64,000 nucleotides of DNA, from positions 62,001 through 126,000 of the forward strand of contig NZ_FOOA01000003.1 in the NCBI RefSeq assembly GCF_900113065.1, in the 5' to 3' direction. The DNA comes from Aureimonas phyllosphaerae. Lineage in GTDB: Bacteria; Pseudomonadota; Alphaproteobacteria; Rhizobiales; Rhizobiaceae. Position 1 is the first letter of the stretch. The number at the start of each line of letters is the position of its first letter. Of the stretch, positions 1 to 12,780 are shown in pieces. The notes beneath the pieces were generated by a model. That model was not told the origin of the DNA, did no database searches, and was given only the letters and a program-made list of their open reading frames with translations. The position numbers and the translations under genes were made by a program.

Positions 1-2
1 AG

Positions 3-1301
3 GTGCTCTGGGGCATCGCACCCCATATCATCGAGCCGCTGCGCTTCGTGCTGCCGCACCATGCGGGCCTGCGCCCGTCCTGGCTTCTGCGCCTCGGCCT
101 CTTCCTCTACGATCATCTTGGCGGCCGGAAGAAGCTGGCGGCAACCCGCACAGTCGATCTTCGCGGCCCGCTCGGCGCGCCGCTGAAGCGCGAGTTCGCC
201 AAGGGTTTCGAGTATTCCGACGCCCGCGTCGATGACACGCGGCTGGTGGTGCTCAACGCCCGCGACGCGCAGCGTCACGGCGCCTCGATCCGTGTGCGGA
301 CCCGCGTCACGGGCGCCCGCCGCGAGGCCGACGGCTGGACGATCACGCTCGAGGACACCGAGACCGGCGCGGTCGAGACCGTTGCCGCGAGGTTTCTCGT
401 GAATGCAGCCGGCCCCTGGGTCGATCAGGTGATCCGATCGGCGATGGGCCGGAACGACGCGCACAACATCCGTCTCGTCCAGGGCTCGCACATCGTCATG
501 CGCAAGCTCTTCGATCACGACCGCGCCTACATCTTCCAGAACGCCGATGGCCGGATCATCTTTGCGATCCCCTACGAGCGCGACTTCACGCTCGTCGGCA
601 CGACCGACCGCGATTACACCGGCGACCCGGCGAAGGCCGCGATCAGCGAGGAGGAGACGACCTACCTCCTCGACGCCGCGAGCGAATATTTCGAGACGCC
701 GCTGCGGCGCGAGGACATCGTCTGGACCTTCTCGGGTGTGCGTCCCCTGTTCGACGACCACGCCTCGAAGGCGCAGGAGGCGACGCGCGACTATGTCCTG
801 AAGGTGGACACGTCGGCGGGCGCGCCGCTTCTCAACATCTTCGGCGGCAAGATCACCACCTACCGTCGGCTCGCCGAAGACGTTCTCGGCTCGATCGAGA
901 AGGCGCTCGGTGCCAAACGCGGCGCCTGGACCGGCGAGGCACCCCTGCCCGGCGGCAATTTTCCCGTGGACGGTCTCGGCCAGCTTGAGGCCGAACTTGC
1001 GTCACTATCCCCGGGACTTTCGAAGTCGACCCGGGAGCGCCTCGTCCGCGCCTATGGCACGGATGCTCTGGCCGTGGCGAAGGACGGGGGAGCCGACTGG
1101 GGTCGCGACCTCGGCCACGGCCTTTCCGAGCGCGAAGTCGCGTGGCTCGTTCGCAACGAATGGGCCCGCACGGTGGAAGACGTCCTGTGGCGTCGCTCCA
1201 AGCTCGGCCTGCGCTTTGCGCTGGACGAGACGGGACCGCTGGAAGAATGCCTGCGCGCCCTCGTCGCACGGGAGCGAAGTCCGGGGCTCGCCGCGGAATA
1301 A
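3..1301 (+). CDS. glpD: Glycerol-3-phosphate dehydrogenase, 5' end outside window
   Basis: This is the C-terminal part (about 430 residues) of the FAD-dependent membrane-associated enzyme that oxidises sn-glycerol-3-phosphate to dihydroxyacetone phosphate. The frame is open at the window edge, so the first codon (GTG) is internal. About 70 N-terminal residues, including the GxGxxG FAD-binding loop, lie outside if the usual length near 500 applies. Visible family marks are FLVNAAGPWVD, the RLVQGSHIV stretch, LVGTTDRDYTGDP, FSGVRPL and FGGKITTYRRLAE, followed by the C-terminal helical domain. It heads the glpSTPQUV transporter operon, with 66 bases to the start chosen for glpS. The identity is secure; the N-terminus is unseen. 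Confidence 0.95.
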   Translation: MLWGIAPHIIEPLRFVLPHHAGLRPSWLLRLGLFLYDHLGGRKKLAATRTVDLRGPLGAPLKREFAKGFEYSDARVDDTRLVVLNARDAQRHGASIRVRTRVTGARREADGWTITLEDTETGAVETVAARFLVNAAGPWVDQVIRSAMGRNDAHNIRLVQGSHIVMRKLFDHDRAYIFQNADGRIIFAIPYERDFTLVGTTDRDYTGDPAKAAISEEETTYLLDAASEYFETPLRREDIVWTFSGVRPLFDDHASKAQEATRDYVLKVDTSAGAPLLNIFGGKITTYRRLAEDVLGSIEKALGAKRGAWTGEAPLPGGNFPVDGLGQLEAELASLSPGLSKSTRERLVRAYGTDALAVAKDGGADWGRDLGHGLSEREVAWLVRNEWARTVEDVLWRRSKLGLRFALDETGPLEECLRALVARERSPGLAAE

Positions 1302-1367
1302 CGCGGTTCGCGCCGGAAGACGGGCGCGGTCGTGACACGGAAATCAAGGCTGCACGGGAGGAAACGG

Positions 1368-2438
1368 GTGCTGCTTTTGGAACAGGTCGGCAAGCGCGTC
1401 GGCGCCGAGACCCATATCGAGGACGTGAGCCTGACGCTGCAGCGCGGCTCGCTCAATGTCCTTCTGGGCCCGACCCTCTCGGGCAAGACGAGCCTCATGC
1501 GCCTGATGGCCGGGCTCGACCGGCCGACGAGCGGCCGTATCTTCATGGACGGGCGCGACGTGACGGGCGTGCCCGTGGCCAAGCGCAACGTCGCAATGGT
1601 CTACCAGCAGTTCATCAACTACCCCGCGATGACGGTGTTCGAGAACATCGCCTCGCCGTTGCGCGTGAAGGGGCGACCCGAAGCGGAGATCCGCGCCGAG
1701 GTGACGAATGCGGCCAAGCTGATGAAGCTCGAGCCCTATCTCGATCGCACCGTGCTCAATCTTTCCGGCGGCCAGCAGCAGCGGACAGCGCTGGCGCGTG
1801 CGCTCGTCAAGAAAGCCGACCTCGTGCTTCTCGACGAGCCGCTCGCCAATCTCGACTACAAGCTGCGTGAGGAACTGCGCGAGGAGCTGCCACGCATCTT
1901 CGCTGAGGGCGGCGCGATCTTCGTCTATGCGACGACGGAGCCGACCGAAGCGCTGCTTCTGGGCGGCAACACCGCCACCCTCTCCAAGGGACGCGTCACC
2001 CAGTTCGGTCCGACCCCCGACGTCTACCGTCGCCCGGCGGACCTCGAGACCGCGCGCATCTTCTCCGATCCCCCGCTGAACGTGCTGCCGATGAGCGCGC
2101 GCGGTGGCCAGCTCACGTCCCCGCACGGGTTCTCCATACCGGCGCCGGGCCTCGCCGATGGCGACTACTTCGCCGGCGTCCGGGCGCACCATCTGCGTGC
2201 CGGTTCGGCCGCGCCGGGTGCAGCCAGCTTCGAGGCTCGCGTCGTGGTGACCGAGGTCACTGGCTCGCAGACCTATCTGCATGCCGACCTCGGCGGCGAG
2301 CGCATCGTTGCCGTCCTGCCGGGCGTCCGCTCGGCCGAGCGCGGCGATCCGATCATCCTGCATTTCTCGCCCGCCGACATGCGCATCTTCGGCACGGACG
2401 GGCGGGCGGTTGCCCCGGCCCTCGCGCGCGCGGCCTGA
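1368..2438 (+). CDS. glpS: Glycerol-3-phosphate ABC transporter ATPase, GlpS type
   Basis: This is one of two different CUT1-type ATPase subunits of the glycerol-3-phosphate importer. The GTG at 1368 is preferred over an in-frame GTG at 1332 because GGGAGGA lies six bases upstream; this gives 356 residues. Residues 34-42 carry an unusual but valid Walker A (GPTLSGKTS). A Q-loop (VYQQ), the signature LSGGQQQR (about 132-139) and Walker B LVLLDEP (about 153-159) follow. A C-terminal TOBE/MalK-like domain starts near residue 240. The switch (H-loop) histidine is missing: where the family has THDQ, this protein reads TTEPTEAL. It probably pairs with glpT to form one full ATP site. Confidence 0.88.
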   Translation: MLLLEQVGKRVGAETHIEDVSLTLQRGSLNVLLGPTLSGKTSLMRLMAGLDRPTSGRIFMDGRDVTGVPVAKRNVAMVYQQFINYPAMTVFENIASPLRVKGRPEAEIRAEVTNAAKLMKLEPYLDRTVLNLSGGQQQRTALARALVKKADLVLLDEPLANLDYKLREELREELPRIFAEGGAIFVYATTEPTEALLLGGNTATLSKGRVTQFGPTPDVYRRPADLETARIFSDPPLNVLPMSARGGQLTSPHGFSIPAPGLADGDYFAGVRAHHLRAGSAAPGAASFEARVVVTEVTGSQTYLHADLGGERIVAVLPGVRSAERGDPIILHFSPADMRIFGTDGRAVAPALARAA

Positions 2439-2449
2439 GGGAGGAACCG

Positions 2450-3529
2450 ATGGCCAAGATCCAGCTCGACCACATCCGCCACGCCTACACGCCCGAACTC
2501 GCGCGCGCCGGGACCTACGCCCTGCGCGAGGTCGACCACGTGTTCGAGGACGGCGGCGCCTACGCCCTGCTCGGCCCGTCGGGCTGCGGCAAGACCACGC
2601 TCCTCAACATCATCTCCGGTCTCCTGATCCCGTCCGAGGGGCGGCTCCGGTTCGGCGGGCGCGACGTGACCGACCTCGCGCCCGAGGCCCGCAACATCGC
2701 GCAGGTCTTCCAGTTTCCGGTCATCTACGACACGATGACCGTGGCGGAGAACCTCGCTTTCCCCCTGCGCAACCGGAAGGTGCAGGAAGCCGAGATTACG
2801 CGGCGCGTCGCCACGATGCTGGATCGCCTCGCCCTCACCCCGAAAGCCAACCGCAAGGCGCGCGGCCTAACCGCCGACGAGAAGCAGAAGATTTCGCTCG
2901 GTCGCGGCCTCGTGCGCAACGACGTCAACGCCATCCTCTTCGACGAGCCGCTGACCGTCATCGACCCGCAGATGAAGTGGGTGCTGCGCTCGCTCCTGAA
3001 GGAGCTTCATCGCGAGTTCCGCGCGACCATGGTCTACGTCACGCACGACCAGACCGAGGCGCTGACCTTCGCCGAGAAGGTCGTCGTCATGTACGAGGGT
3101 CAGGTCGTGCAGATCGGTACGCCGAAGGAGCTCTTCGAGCGGCCGCGCCACACGTTCGTCGGCTACTTCATCGGCTCGCCGGGCATGAACGTCCTGCCCT
3201 GCCGCATCGAAAACGGCCGCGCGATCCTCGAGGGCGGATCGGTCGAGACGCGCTCGGCGGCCCCCGGCGCCGCCCGCAAGATCGAGCTCGGCGTGCGCCC
3301 CGAGTTCGTGCGCCTCGTTCCGCAGGGAAGCGAGGGGTCGCTGCCGATCCGCATCGACAAGATCGAGGACATCGGCGCCGAGCGCATCGTGCGCGCGCGT
3401 CTGGGCGCCGACAAGCTCGCCGCGATCCTGCCCGAGGGCGCCGAGGTTCCGGCGGATGCGGCCGTGCGCTTCGAGCCCGGCGCGGTGAACCTCTATGCCG
3501 ACAGCTGGCTCGTGGCGGAAAGGGACTGA
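2450..3529 (+). CDS. glpT: Glycerol-3-phosphate ABC transporter ATPase, GlpT type
   Basis: This is the second ATPase subunit (359 residues) of the importer, cytoplasmic and bound to the GlpP/GlpQ permeases. GAGG just upstream of the ATG supports the start. Walker A GPSGCGKTT is canonical, the Q-loop is VFQFPVIYDTMTV, Walker B is AILFDEPLTVID and the switch histidine is present (VTHDQTEAL). The ABC signature is degenerate: LTADEKQKIS stands where LSGGQ is expected. A C-terminal TOBE-like domain starts near residue 240. It lies 11 bases after glpS. The defects of GlpS (no switch His) and GlpT (no LSGGQ) complement each other in a heterodimer. Here glpT names the rhizobial ABC subunit, not the E. 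coli antiporter. Confidence 0.88.
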   Translation: MAKIQLDHIRHAYTPELARAGTYALREVDHVFEDGGAYALLGPSGCGKTTLLNIISGLLIPSEGRLRFGGRDVTDLAPEARNIAQVFQFPVIYDTMTVAENLAFPLRNRKVQEAEITRRVATMLDRLALTPKANRKARGLTADEKQKISLGRGLVRNDVNAILFDEPLTVIDPQMKWVLRSLLKELHREFRATMVYVTHDQTEALTFAEKVVVMYEGQVVQIGTPKELFERPRHTFVGYFIGSPGMNVLPCRIENGRAILEGGSVETRSAAPGAARKIELGVRPEFVRLVPQGSEGSLPIRIDKIEDIGAERIVRARLGADKLAAILPEGAEVPADAAVRFEPGAVNLYADSWLVAERD

Positions 3530-3532
3530 ACC

Positions 3533-4416
3533 ATGGAAAAGACCTGGAACAACAAGGCCTGGTTCATGGTGCTGCCGGTGCTGCTGCTGGTGGCCTTCTC
3601 CGCGGTGATCCCGCTGATGACCGTGGTCAACTACTCGGTGCAGGACTCGTTCGGAAACAACGAGTTCTTCTGGGCCGGGACCGAGTGGTTCACCGACGTC
3701 CTCCAGTCCTCGCGCTTTCACGACGCGCTGGTGCGCAACCTGATCTTCTCCGGCATCATCCTTGCGATCGAGGTGCCGCTCGGCATCCTCGTGGCGCTGG
3801 CCATGCCGAAGAAGGGCATCTGGGTGCCGGTCTGCCTCGTACTCATGGCCCTGCCGCTCCTCATTCCCTGGAACGTCGTCGGCACGATCTGGCAGGTGTT
3901 CGGGCGCACCGACATCGGCCTGCTCGGGCACACGCTGGCGAGCCTCGGCATCCCGTACAACTATGTGCAGAACTCGTTCGACGCCTGGGCGACGCTCATC
4001 GTCATGGATGTCTGGCACTGGACGAGCCTCGTCGTTCTCCTCTGCTACGCCGGCCTCGTCTCGATCCCCGACGCCTATTATCAGGCCGCCAAGATCGATG
4101 GCGCCTCGCGCTGGGCGGTGTTTCGCTACATCCAGCTGCCCAAGATGGGCCGCGTGCTCCTGATTGCCGTGCTGCTGCGCTTCATGGATAGCTTCATGAT
4201 CTACACCGAACCCTTCGTGGTGACGGGCGGCGGTCCGGGCAACTCGACGACCTTCCTGTCGATCGATCTCGTCAAGACCGCGGTCGGGCAATTCGACCTC
4301 GGACCGGCCGCTGCGATGAGCCTGATCTACTTCCTGATCGTGCTCCTTCTGTCCTGGGTCTTCTACACGGTGATGACCAACGCCGGCACCGATCGGCCGA
4401 GCGCGGGAGACCAGGC

Positions 4417-4420
<4 letters not shown>
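3533..4420 (+). CDS. glpP: Glycerol-3-phosphate ABC permease, GlpP type
   Basis: This is an inner-membrane permease of the CUT1 family with 295 residues and about six membrane segments. The first segment lies near residues 12-35. The EAA-type loop that contacts the ATPase reads YYQAAKIDGASRWAVFRYIQLP near residues 182-203 and keeps the central A-x3-DGA pattern. It starts four bases after the glpT stop and its stop overlaps the glpQ start (ATGA), so translation is probably coupled. With GlpQ it should form the pore for sn-glycerol-3-phosphate. Substrate is assigned from the glpD/glpK context and rhizobial synteny. Confidence 0.9.
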
Positions 4421-5319
<899 letters not shown>

Positions 5320-5329
5320 GGAGGGACGA

Positions 5330-5614
5330 ATGGACTTCTCATGGATGGCCTGGACCTGGCCGACCGCCGCCTTCTTCCTCTGCATCTTCGCCCTCATCGC
5401 CATGATGGGCGTCTGGGAGGTGGCGTCACCCGGCGGCAGCCCGCGGGTCGGCGTGCTGCGCTTCGAGACGACGCGCGGCGACCGCCTGTTCGTCTCGCTG
5501 CTCGGCTCGGCCTTCATCTGCCTCGGCTCGCTGTTCCTCTTTCCCGACGCCCAGCTCTGGTGGGCGCTGGGTGTCTGCCTCGTCTATGCGGGGCTCGTGT
5601 TCCGCTTCGTCTGA
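5330..5614 (+). CDS. glpU: Small two-helix membrane protein of the glp operon (DUF2160-like)
   Basis: This is a 94-residue integral membrane protein with hydrophobic segments near residues 8-28 and 50-90. The ATG at 5330 has GGAGGGA six bases upstream; the frame is open further upstream but has no comparable ribosome site. A small protein of this kind sits between the permeases and the binding protein in rhizobial glp operons and has been named GlpU. Its biochemical role is not known. Position and length suggest an accessory part of the transporter rather than a catalytic component. Confidence 0.75.
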   Translation: MDFSWMAWTWPTAAFFLCIFALIAMMGVWEVASPGGSPRVGVLRFETTRGDRLFVSLLGSAFICLGSLFLFPDAQLWWALGVCLVYAGLVFRFV

Positions 5615-5634
5615 AGCGGCGGAAAACCCCGTCG

Positions 5635-5675
5635 CGCGCGGCCGGTCGCGCGGGAGGGCTCGTCGGACCGGCCGC
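5635..5675 (+). promoter_or_regulatory. Intercistronic hairpin before glpV
   Basis: Two alternative stems lie between glpU and glpV. The first is CGCGCG at 5635-5640 pairing with 5647-5652. The second is a longer 10-bp stem, 5638-5647 pairing with 5666-5675 (GGCCGGTC core). There is no following T tract, so this is not a standard terminator. A structure here, ahead of a good ribosome site (GGGAGGAG at 5693-5700), fits the common pattern in which the binding-protein mRNA is stabilised. That role is inference. Confidence 0.45.
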
Positions 5676-5705
5676 AGACTGCATGGCTCTTGGGAGGAGA
5701 CCGAC

Positions 5706-7490
<1,785 letters not shown>

Positions 7491-7509
7491 CCGCTGCGCC
7501 TTGAATGAC

Positions 7510-7539
7510 GCGGGAGGGCCGGTCGACCGGCCCTCCCGC
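7510..7539 (+). terminator. Perfect 30-bp palindrome between glpV and glpK
   Basis: GCGGGAGGGCCGGTC (7510-7524) is followed directly by its exact reverse complement (7525-7539). RNA from it would form a very stable hairpin of about 13 bp with a TCGA loop. The downstream bases are ACCCGTTTGAAACC, so the U tract is poor. It could be a partial terminator that lowers glpK expression relative to glpV, or a 3'-end stabiliser for the transporter mRNA. Confidence 0.6.
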
Positions 7540-7568
7540 ACCCGTTTGAAACCAGAGGGCTTCGCTTC

Positions 7569-9068
<1,500 letters not shown>

Positions 9069-9143
9069 AGGCGACCCGACTAGCGCAGGGACAAGGCAGC
9101 GGCGGATTTCATCTCCTAGCGCGAAGCCAGACGCCGGCGCCAT

Positions 9144-9171
9144 CGTCGAGCGTCGAGCGTCGAGCGTCGAG
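9144..9171. repeat. Four tandem copies of CGTCGAG
   Basis: A perfect 7-bp unit, CGTCGAG, is repeated four times in the 157-bp gap between the ends of glpK (+) and the FAD dehydrogenase (-). The genes converge here, so the repeat sits beyond both stop codons. Its length makes it a candidate variable-number tract. No coding role is seen. Confidence 0.85.
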
Positions 9172-9225
9172 ACCGTTCATGGAATGCGCCGGCGGGTCGT
9201 CTTGGCGCCCCTCCGACGCAGCGCC

Positions 9226-10686
9226 TCAGAAGACGGTCACGTCCGCCCCGTCGCGCGGCGAAGCGATCTGGCAGCCCGGATTGAAGAGGTCCGCAGGATC
9301 GAGCAGCGCCTTGATGCCGGTGAGAATCTCCTGCTGCACGGGCGATCGGCGCGCGGCGAAGTCGTCGCGCTTCAGTCGCCCGATTCCATGTTCGGCGCTG
9401 ATGCCCCCCTGATAGCGATCGACGATCGCGTTCAGCACCTTCTTGGCCGACGCCAGCTTCGCGTCGCGCTCCTCGCGCGGCAGGCCGGCCGGCGGCAACA
9501 CGTTGAAATGGATGTTGCCGTCGCCGACATGGCCGTAGGCAACGGGCAGGCAGTCCGGCAGACGTAGGGCCATTTCCCGCATGCCCTCCTCGATGAACGC
9601 GGCGACCTTGGACGGCGGCACGGACAAGTCGGTGCGAAGGTGGACGCCGCGCTTCGCCTGCCCCTCGTTCATGCCGTCGCGGATCTGCCAAAGGTCGGCA
9701 GCCTGCGACTGCGAAGCCGCGAGGACGCCGTCGATCACATAGCCGCGTTCCATCGCGAGTTCGAAGAAGCGCTCGACCAGGGGCTTCAGATCGAGCGAGC
9801 CCGTGGCCGCGACATCGATCAGCGCATAGGCTGGCGCATCGGCGATCTGCGGCAGCGCGAGGCTCGGATCCGCTTCCTTCGCCAGCGTCATGCCCTCCGG
9901 CGGCACCAGCTCGAAGGCCGACAGGAGATCGCAACATTCGCGCCGCGCCAGCGCATAGAGCGCCATCACGTCGTTGCGGTCGGCTAGCGCCAGGAACGCC
10001 GTCTCGACATGCGAAGGCTTCGGGACGAGGCGGATCGCGGCGGCCGTGATGAGGCCGAGCGTCCCTTCGGCGCCGATGAAGAGCTGCTTGAGATCGAGGC
10101 CGGAATTGTTCTTGCGCAGCGTCGACAGGCCGTTCCAGACCGTCCCGTCGGCCAGCACCACCTCGAGGCCGAGGATCATCTCGCGCGTCATGCCGTAGCG
10201 TAGAACGTTGATGCCGCCGGCATTGGTCGAGATGTTGCCGCCGATCTGGGCGCTTCCCTCCGCGCCGAGCGACAGTGGGAAGAACAGGTCCTCCGCTTCG
10301 GCCGCGTCCTTGATTGCGGCGAGCACGCAGCCGGCCTCGACCACGGCGGAAAAGTCGGCCGCGTCGATGCCGCGGATGCGGTTCATGCGCTCGGTCGAGA
10401 CGACGACGTGGCCTCGCGCGCTCGTCGGAAGCGCCCCCAACACCAGCCCCGTGTTGCCGCCCTGCGGAACCACGGCCAGCCCATGTTCGGCGCAGAAGCG
10501 CACCATGGCGGACGCCTCTTCCGTGTCGCCGGGCCGCAGAACGGCGACCGCGCTGCCCTCGACGTCGCCGTGCCAGTCCCGCCGGTAGCGCAGCGTGTCG
10601 GTCGGCTCGGTCAGGACGGAGCGCGGCCCGAAGCGCTCCAGCATCATCGCAGCCAGATCCGCGGCGTTGGTCAGCTTGGTATCCAT
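9226..10686 (-). CDS. FAD-linked 2-hydroxyacid dehydrogenase family protein (GlcD/D2HGDH/Dld type)
   Basis: This is a 486-residue flavoprotein of the VAO/PCMH family. The ATG at 10686 has GGGAGGAT eight bases upstream; a longer in-frame start at 10719 lacks this. The FAD-binding half shows PQGGNTGLV and SLGAEGSAQIGGNISTNAGG. The C-terminal half shows GHVGDGNIHFNV and SAEHGIGRLK, the metal/substrate region of D-lactate, glycolate and D-2-hydroxyglutarate dehydrogenases. No glcE or glcF partner is adjacent, which favours a single-subunit D-2-hydroxyglutarate or D-lactate type enzyme. Substrate cannot be decided from sequence. It lies 72 bases downstream of the response regulator on the same strand and might be co-transcribed with it. 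Confidence 0.85.
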   Translation of the reverse strand: MDTKLTNAADLAAMMLERFGPRSVLTEPTDTLRYRRDWHGDVEGSAVAVLRPGDTEEASAMVRFCAEHGLAVVPQGGNTGLVLGALPTSARGHVVVSTERMNRIRGIDAADFSAVVEAGCVLAAIKDAAEAEDLFFPLSLGAEGSAQIGGNISTNAGGINVLRYGMTREMILGLEVVLADGTVWNGLSTLRKNNSGLDLKQLFIGAEGTLGLITAAAIRLVPKPSHVETAFLALADRNDVMALYALARRECCDLLSAFELVPPEGMTLAKEADPSLALPQIADAPAYALIDVAATGSLDLKPLVERFFELAMERGYVIDGVLAASQSQAADLWQIRDGMNEGQAKRGVHLRTDLSVPPSKVAAFIEEGMREMALRLPDCLPVAYGHVGDGNIHFNVLPPAGLPREERDAKLASAKKVLNAIVDRYQGGISAEHGIGRLKRDDFAARRSPVQQEILTGIKALLDPADLFNPGCQIASPRDGADVTVF

Positions 10687-10758
10687 ACTCGTATCCTCCC
10701 GGTCTCCGCTCGATGGCACGCCTCACCAAGCGGATTCAAGTTCGTATCCTTGTGCTGG

Positions 10759-11499
10759 CTAGCCGGCAGGCGTCCGGGCCCCGTTGCGCTCGAGCCAGGT
10801 TTGAAGCTCGGCCTCGGCCTGATCGAGCCCGGCACGGTTCAGGAGCCGGCGCATCATGGCCAGACTGACGCAGCGCGTTCGCAGGTTGAAGAGGTCGGCA
10901 CCGCCCGCGCCGTCATAGGCGCCCACCTTCTCGTAGACCTGCTGCAGCCGGTTCTGGACGCTGCGCAGCGAAATGCCGCGACGCTCGGCGATCATCCGGT
11001 CGGTGAGGCCGAGGGCGAGATCGACGAGCACCTCGTATTCGACGTCGGACAACCCTTCCGAACGATTGGCCGCCTTCTGCTGGACGCCGCGGATCTCGCG
11101 ATCGATCACGCACTGCCCCTCGACGAAGACGCCCTTCAGCGCGAGCCCAAGCCGTTCCTCGGATGCCGACTTCAGGATGTAGCCGTAGGCCGCGCCCGCC
11201 GGCACGATGCGCGAGACACCGCGCACATAGGCTTCGTCCGCGTAGTTCGACCAGAAGATGATGCTGGTGTCCGGCCGGTCGCGCCACAGGGAGCGGGCCA
11301 ACTCGACGCCGGTCCGGCGGGGCATCTGGAGATCGACCACGATCGCGCGGGCCTCAAAGCGCCGGGCGAGCTTCTCGCCCTCCTCGCCGTCCGCTGCCTC
11401 GATCAGCGAGCGCCCCGGCAGCACGGCGCGGATCACGTCGCGCAGGAAAGCGCGGTGCACGGCGTCGTCTTCGACGAGAAGAATGTCCTGTTCGCTCAC
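10759..11499 (-). CDS. NarL/FixJ-type response regulator
   Basis: This is a 246-residue two-domain regulator. The receiver (1-125) has acidic residues at 10-12 (VEDD), a phosphoacceptor Asp56 in VVDLQMP and the conserved Lys110 in GYILK. A LuxR-type helix-turn-helix follows near 150-200 (LSDVEYEVL, RMIAERRGISLRSVQNRLQQVYEKV). Its start overlaps the end of the histidine kinase by four bases (ATGA), so the two are a cognate pair. It probably controls the divergent sugar transporter at 12995, whose promoter region carries repeated TTGCGG half-sites; that target is inference. Confidence 0.92.
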   Translation of the reverse strand: MSEQDILLVEDDAVHRAFLRDVIRAVLPGRSLIEAADGEEGEKLARRFEARAIVVDLQMPRRTGVELARSLWRDRPDTSIIFWSNYADEAYVRGVSRIVPAGAAYGYILKSASEERLGLALKGVFVEGQCVIDREIRGVQQKAANRSEGLSDVEYEVLVDLALGLTDRMIAERRGISLRSVQNRLQQVYEKVGAYDGAGGADLFNLRTRCVSLAMMRRLLNRAGLDQAEAELQTWLERNGARTPAG

Positions 11500-12764
11500 C
11501 GCGAAGCTCTCCGTTCGATCGGCAGGACCAGCGACATCAGGGTTCCGCGCCCGCCCGGCAACCCGTCGAGGAAGAAGCTTGCCGAAATGAGCCGGGCCCG
11601 CGTCTGCATGTTTCGGATGCCGCCGACCCGGCGACGCTGCGGCATCGGCGCAAAGCCCACGCCGTCGTCACGCACCTCGATCTGCAGGGCGCCATCCTTG
11701 CGCACGGCGATGCCAACGTCGATCCGCGACGGATCGGCGTGCCGCGCGGCGTTGTTGACGGCCTCCTGCACGATGCGGAACAACGCCACGCGAAGTGCCG
11801 GATCGAGTTCGTCGACGAGACCATCGCTGGTGTCGCCGAGCTGCCACTGTATCCCGCTGTCGGCGGCCACGCGTCCGAGAAAGTCTTCGACACCCTCGGC
11901 GAAGCCGAACAGTTCGAGGACATTGGGTCGAGCGTCGTCGATGATGCGCCGGAGTTCGCCGACACAGCGATGAAGTCCGACGATCGCCGGCGACAGGCTG
12001 TCGGGATCGACCGGCCCTTCGCGCAGCGCCTCCAGACGTCGGACGATGCGGGTCAGGTCCGCCAGCGTCTGGTCGTGAAGGTCCATGCCGATCCGCTGGC
12101 GCTCTCGCTCCAGTTCCTCCGTCAGGCGGAGCGCCCCTTCGCGCAGGCCCTCCTCGCGAGCCCGCCCCTCGGCCTCCTCGATGGCGAGGCGGCGCGTCTC
12201 TTGGCTGGCGCGCAGGGCGTAGAAGTAAGGAGCCAGGAGGTCCGCGACGTGCCGCGCCAGCGAGGCGTCGCCCTCGCCGTAGAAGTCGGCATCGTGCTTG
12301 GAACAGGAGAAGGCGCCGATCACCTCGCCGCGCACGAGAAGCGCGGTGTGGATCCGCGAGCGCAGGTTCTGGTCGAAGATCGGGTGATTGAAGGCGCCCT
12401 CGAACCGGAAGCGCGGGTCCAGCGTCGCATCGCCCGTCCGCATCACGAGGGTCTCGCCCTGCAGGATGCTGCGGATCGGGCTTCCCGATACGGGAACGGG
12501 GTGCGGGTTCAGGCTCCAGTCCGTGTGGAGTCCGGCCTCGTAGGCGGCGTGGATCGTGCCCTCCGAACCGAGGAGGCAGATGTCGAGATGGTCGTGCGGC
12601 AGCACATCGCCGAGCTCGGCCGAGACCGCCTGAATCGCCGCCTGAAAATCGAGATGACCCGCCATCGCTCGCGAGATGCGCAGAAGGTGTGCGAACACGG
12701 CCTCCGAACCCGGCACGGCTCGGACGGGCGCTTCGGCGGGCAGGACGTTGCGGGCAAGGGTCAT
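11496..12764 (-). CDS. Soluble GAF-domain sensor histidine kinase (HisKA_3 class)
   Basis: This is a 422-residue histidine kinase with no membrane segment. A GAF domain occupies about residues 30-175 (TLDPRFRFEG, RSRIHTALLVRGEVIGAF). A short coiled coil (LTEELERERQRI) leads into an H-box MDLHDQTLADL with His230. A GHKL ATPase domain follows, with an N-box EAVNNAARHA near 335 and DDGVGF. This is the NarX/DegS-like architecture that pairs with NarL-type regulators, and the regulator gene follows with a four-base overlap. A cytoplasmic GAF domain suggests an internal small-molecule or redox signal rather than a periplasmic ligand. It diverges from a sugar-binding protein gene. Confidence 0.92.
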   Translation of the reverse strand: MTLARNVLPAEAPVRAVPGSEAVFAHLLRISRAMAGHLDFQAAIQAVSAELGDVLPHDHLDICLLGSEGTIHAAYEAGLHTDWSLNPHPVPVSGSPIRSILQGETLVMRTGDATLDPRFRFEGAFNHPIFDQNLRSRIHTALLVRGEVIGAFSCSKHDADFYGEGDASLARHVADLLAPYFYALRASQETRRLAIEEAEGRAREEGLREGALRLTEELERERQRIGMDLHDQTLADLTRIVRRLEALREGPVDPDSLSPAIVGLHRCVGELRRIIDDARPNVLELFGFAEGVEDFLGRVAADSGIQWQLGDTSDGLVDELDPALRVALFRIVQEAVNNAARHADPSRIDVGIAVRKDGALQIEVRDDGVGFAPMPQRRRVGGIRNMQTRARLISASFFLDGLPGGRGTLMSLVLPIERRASR

Positions 12765-12780
12765 GGCCCGATCGCATCAT

